Positions 63,130 through 64,000 of a stretch of 64,000 nt of DNA are shown here, piece by piece. The number at the start of each line of letters is the position of its first letter. Position 1 is the first letter of the stretch. Made by a program: the position numbers and the translations under genes. The notes beneath the pieces were generated by a model. It saw nothing but the letters and a program-made list of their open reading frames with translations, had not been told where the DNA came from and did not search any database. Origin of the DNA: Halosolutus gelatinilyticus (GTDB taxonomy: Archaea > Halobacteriota > Halobacteria > Halobacteriales > Natrialbaceae); NCBI RefSeq assembly GCF_023028105.1, contig NZ_CP095494.1:24309-88308 (forward strand), written 5' to 3'.

Positions 63130-63807
63130 ATGACTGACGAACCAACGCTCACACCGATGACGAAGCTATACTGGCTTGGGTTGCTCGAAAAAGACCGCGG
63201 GGTATGGGTTCTCCGGGACGGGGAAGGAGACGAAGCTGAGGTTAACGCCCGGCGAGAGGACGACCGCCTCGAATTCATCGCAACGGCAGAGGCTGCGAGA
63301 CTTTTGGACGATGTCGAGATCGGCAACTCGATTGGGACGATGCCGATTGCACAGTTGAACGACCAAGACCGCCAGATGGACGATTCGATCACCACACTTG
63401 ATGAAGCGCTGAAGATCGGGGAGGCGGCAAAGATCGAGTTTAAGCAGGAGTGCCCGCCAGACGCGAGCAAGCTTGCAAAGGAGGTCGTCGCGCTAGCGAA
63501 CCACCAAGGCGGCATCTTGGTCATCGGTGTTGACGACGACGGCTCTGTGCATGGACTGGACAATATCGCAACAACGGAGTCTCGGCTCATCGACGTATGT
63601 AAAGAGTACATCGACCCGCCGATTAAGGACATCTCCACGGAGCGTAAAACACGGTGTGGTGAAGGCGTTCTGGTTGTGCGTGTTCCGAGCGCGAATTCGA
63701 TGGAGCAGCCCTACCGCTACGATGGGACAGCACACGGCCGAATCGTCCATCACACCCGCGAACTCAGTGATGAGGAAATTGAGGAGTGGGGCGGGACTAG
63801 TAGCTGA
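63130..63807 (+). CDS. AlbA_2/Schlafen-type ATP-binding domain protein
   Basis: 225 aa. IEFKQECPPDASKLAKEVVA, then LANHQGGILVIGVDDDGSV is the signature of the divergent AAA_4/AlbA_2 domain (~95-215). The N-terminal ~85 residues are a separate small domain. Related proteins act as regulators or in phage defence; the role here is not shown by context. Confidence 0.85.
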   Translation: MTDEPTLTPMTKLYWLGLLEKDRGVWVLRDGEGDEAEVNARREDDRLEFIATAEAARLLDDVEIGNSIGTMPIAQLNDQDRQMDDSITTLDEALKIGEAAKIEFKQECPPDASKLAKEVVALANHQGGILVIGVDDDGSVHGLDNIATTESRLIDVCKEYIDPPIKDISTERKTRCGEGVLVVRVPSANSMEQPYRYDGTAHGRIVHHTRELSDEEIEEWGGTSS

Positions 63808-64000
63808 TACCGGGATTTCTTGTATCGACTCGACGACAAAGCATCCATGCGGGTTTCGCGAGCTGTATTCAGCAGACTCTGCCCGAACTACCGAGCCACT
63901 GTCAAGAGTCGCGTGCTGCATACAGAGGGTGGTGTATATGCAGAGAGGCGCTAGCTGCAGTCACCTTTATTCCCGGTTAGAAGGAGAAATGGCAATTTCC
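63808..64000. other. Right edge without a recognised gene
   Basis: About 190 bases. No complete gene. It carries a fourth copy of the GCGTGC...AGAGGG motif (63911-63930), which may precede a gene beyond the edge. Confidence 0.4.

Noticed and set aside
1..64000. cas genes, toxin-antitoxin pairs, rRNA genes or virus structural genes (capsid, portal, terminase)
   Set aside because: Looked for in all frames given; none recognised in the window.

Overview
The window is haloarchaeal DNA. Proteins are strongly acidic, GC is high with very frequent CGATCG, Tat (twin-arginine) and lipobox signals are common, and genes start at or just downstream of archaeal TATA boxes. I also see a class III pilin, an Orc1/Cdc6 initiator and MCM-derived domains. 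There are no rRNA genes, no complete tRNA and no cas genes. The mix of CRISPR, integrases, ParA, Orc1/Cdc6 and virus-like gene strings points to a plasmid or a plastic accessory region of a chromosome. The sequence alone does not decide between them.

Layout. 1-2657: distal (trailer) end of a CRISPR array on the + strand with 40 recognisable repeats, running off the left edge. 2660-6375: small zinc-binding, pilin, homing-endonuclease-associated and ribbon-helix-helix genes. 6386-30732: one long co-directional block. It starts with two giant paralogous membrane-anchored surface proteins that share a stalk but carry different heads. A subtilisin-like protease, several Sec/Tat-exported proteins and a chain of small membrane proteins follow. 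The block ends with a large ATPase and an MCM-like protein that lacks its AAA+ motor. It looks like a dedicated envelope, vesicle or DNA-transfer machine. From memory it resembles haloarchaeal plasmid-vesicle or integrative plasmid modules such as pR1SE, but that needs a search. 31025-37869: an element flanked by two ~50-bp direct repeats, each lying in a piece of one split tyrosine integrase (SSV-type arrangement). Inside are a broken transposase, a MITE-like element, a trypsin-like protease, a zincin and several decayed genes. 37960-42827: lower-GC secreted proteins, further gene wrecks, and an intact integrase.

42952-58043: a plasmid/virus-like module. It has ParA and its partner with palindromic operators, then a tightly overlapping minus-strand chain of tiny zinc-finger and membrane proteins. 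That chain includes a TGT/DpdA-like base-exchange enzyme and a D12-class adenine methyltransferase, suggesting DNA modification against host restriction. It is followed by HNH nucleases and an XPD/DinG-like helicase. 58246-64000: more small genes, an Orc1/Cdc6 initiator with three copies of a 20-bp iteron-like repeat next to its start (probable replication origin), and an AlbA_2/Schlafen-type protein.

The genes suggest several mobile replicons of related families stacked in one place. Evidence for repeated insertion and decay includes fragments of one HhH protein at three sites, two copies of a leaderless small gene, three copies of a zinc-protein tail, two in-frame nonsense mutations and at least three frameshifts.
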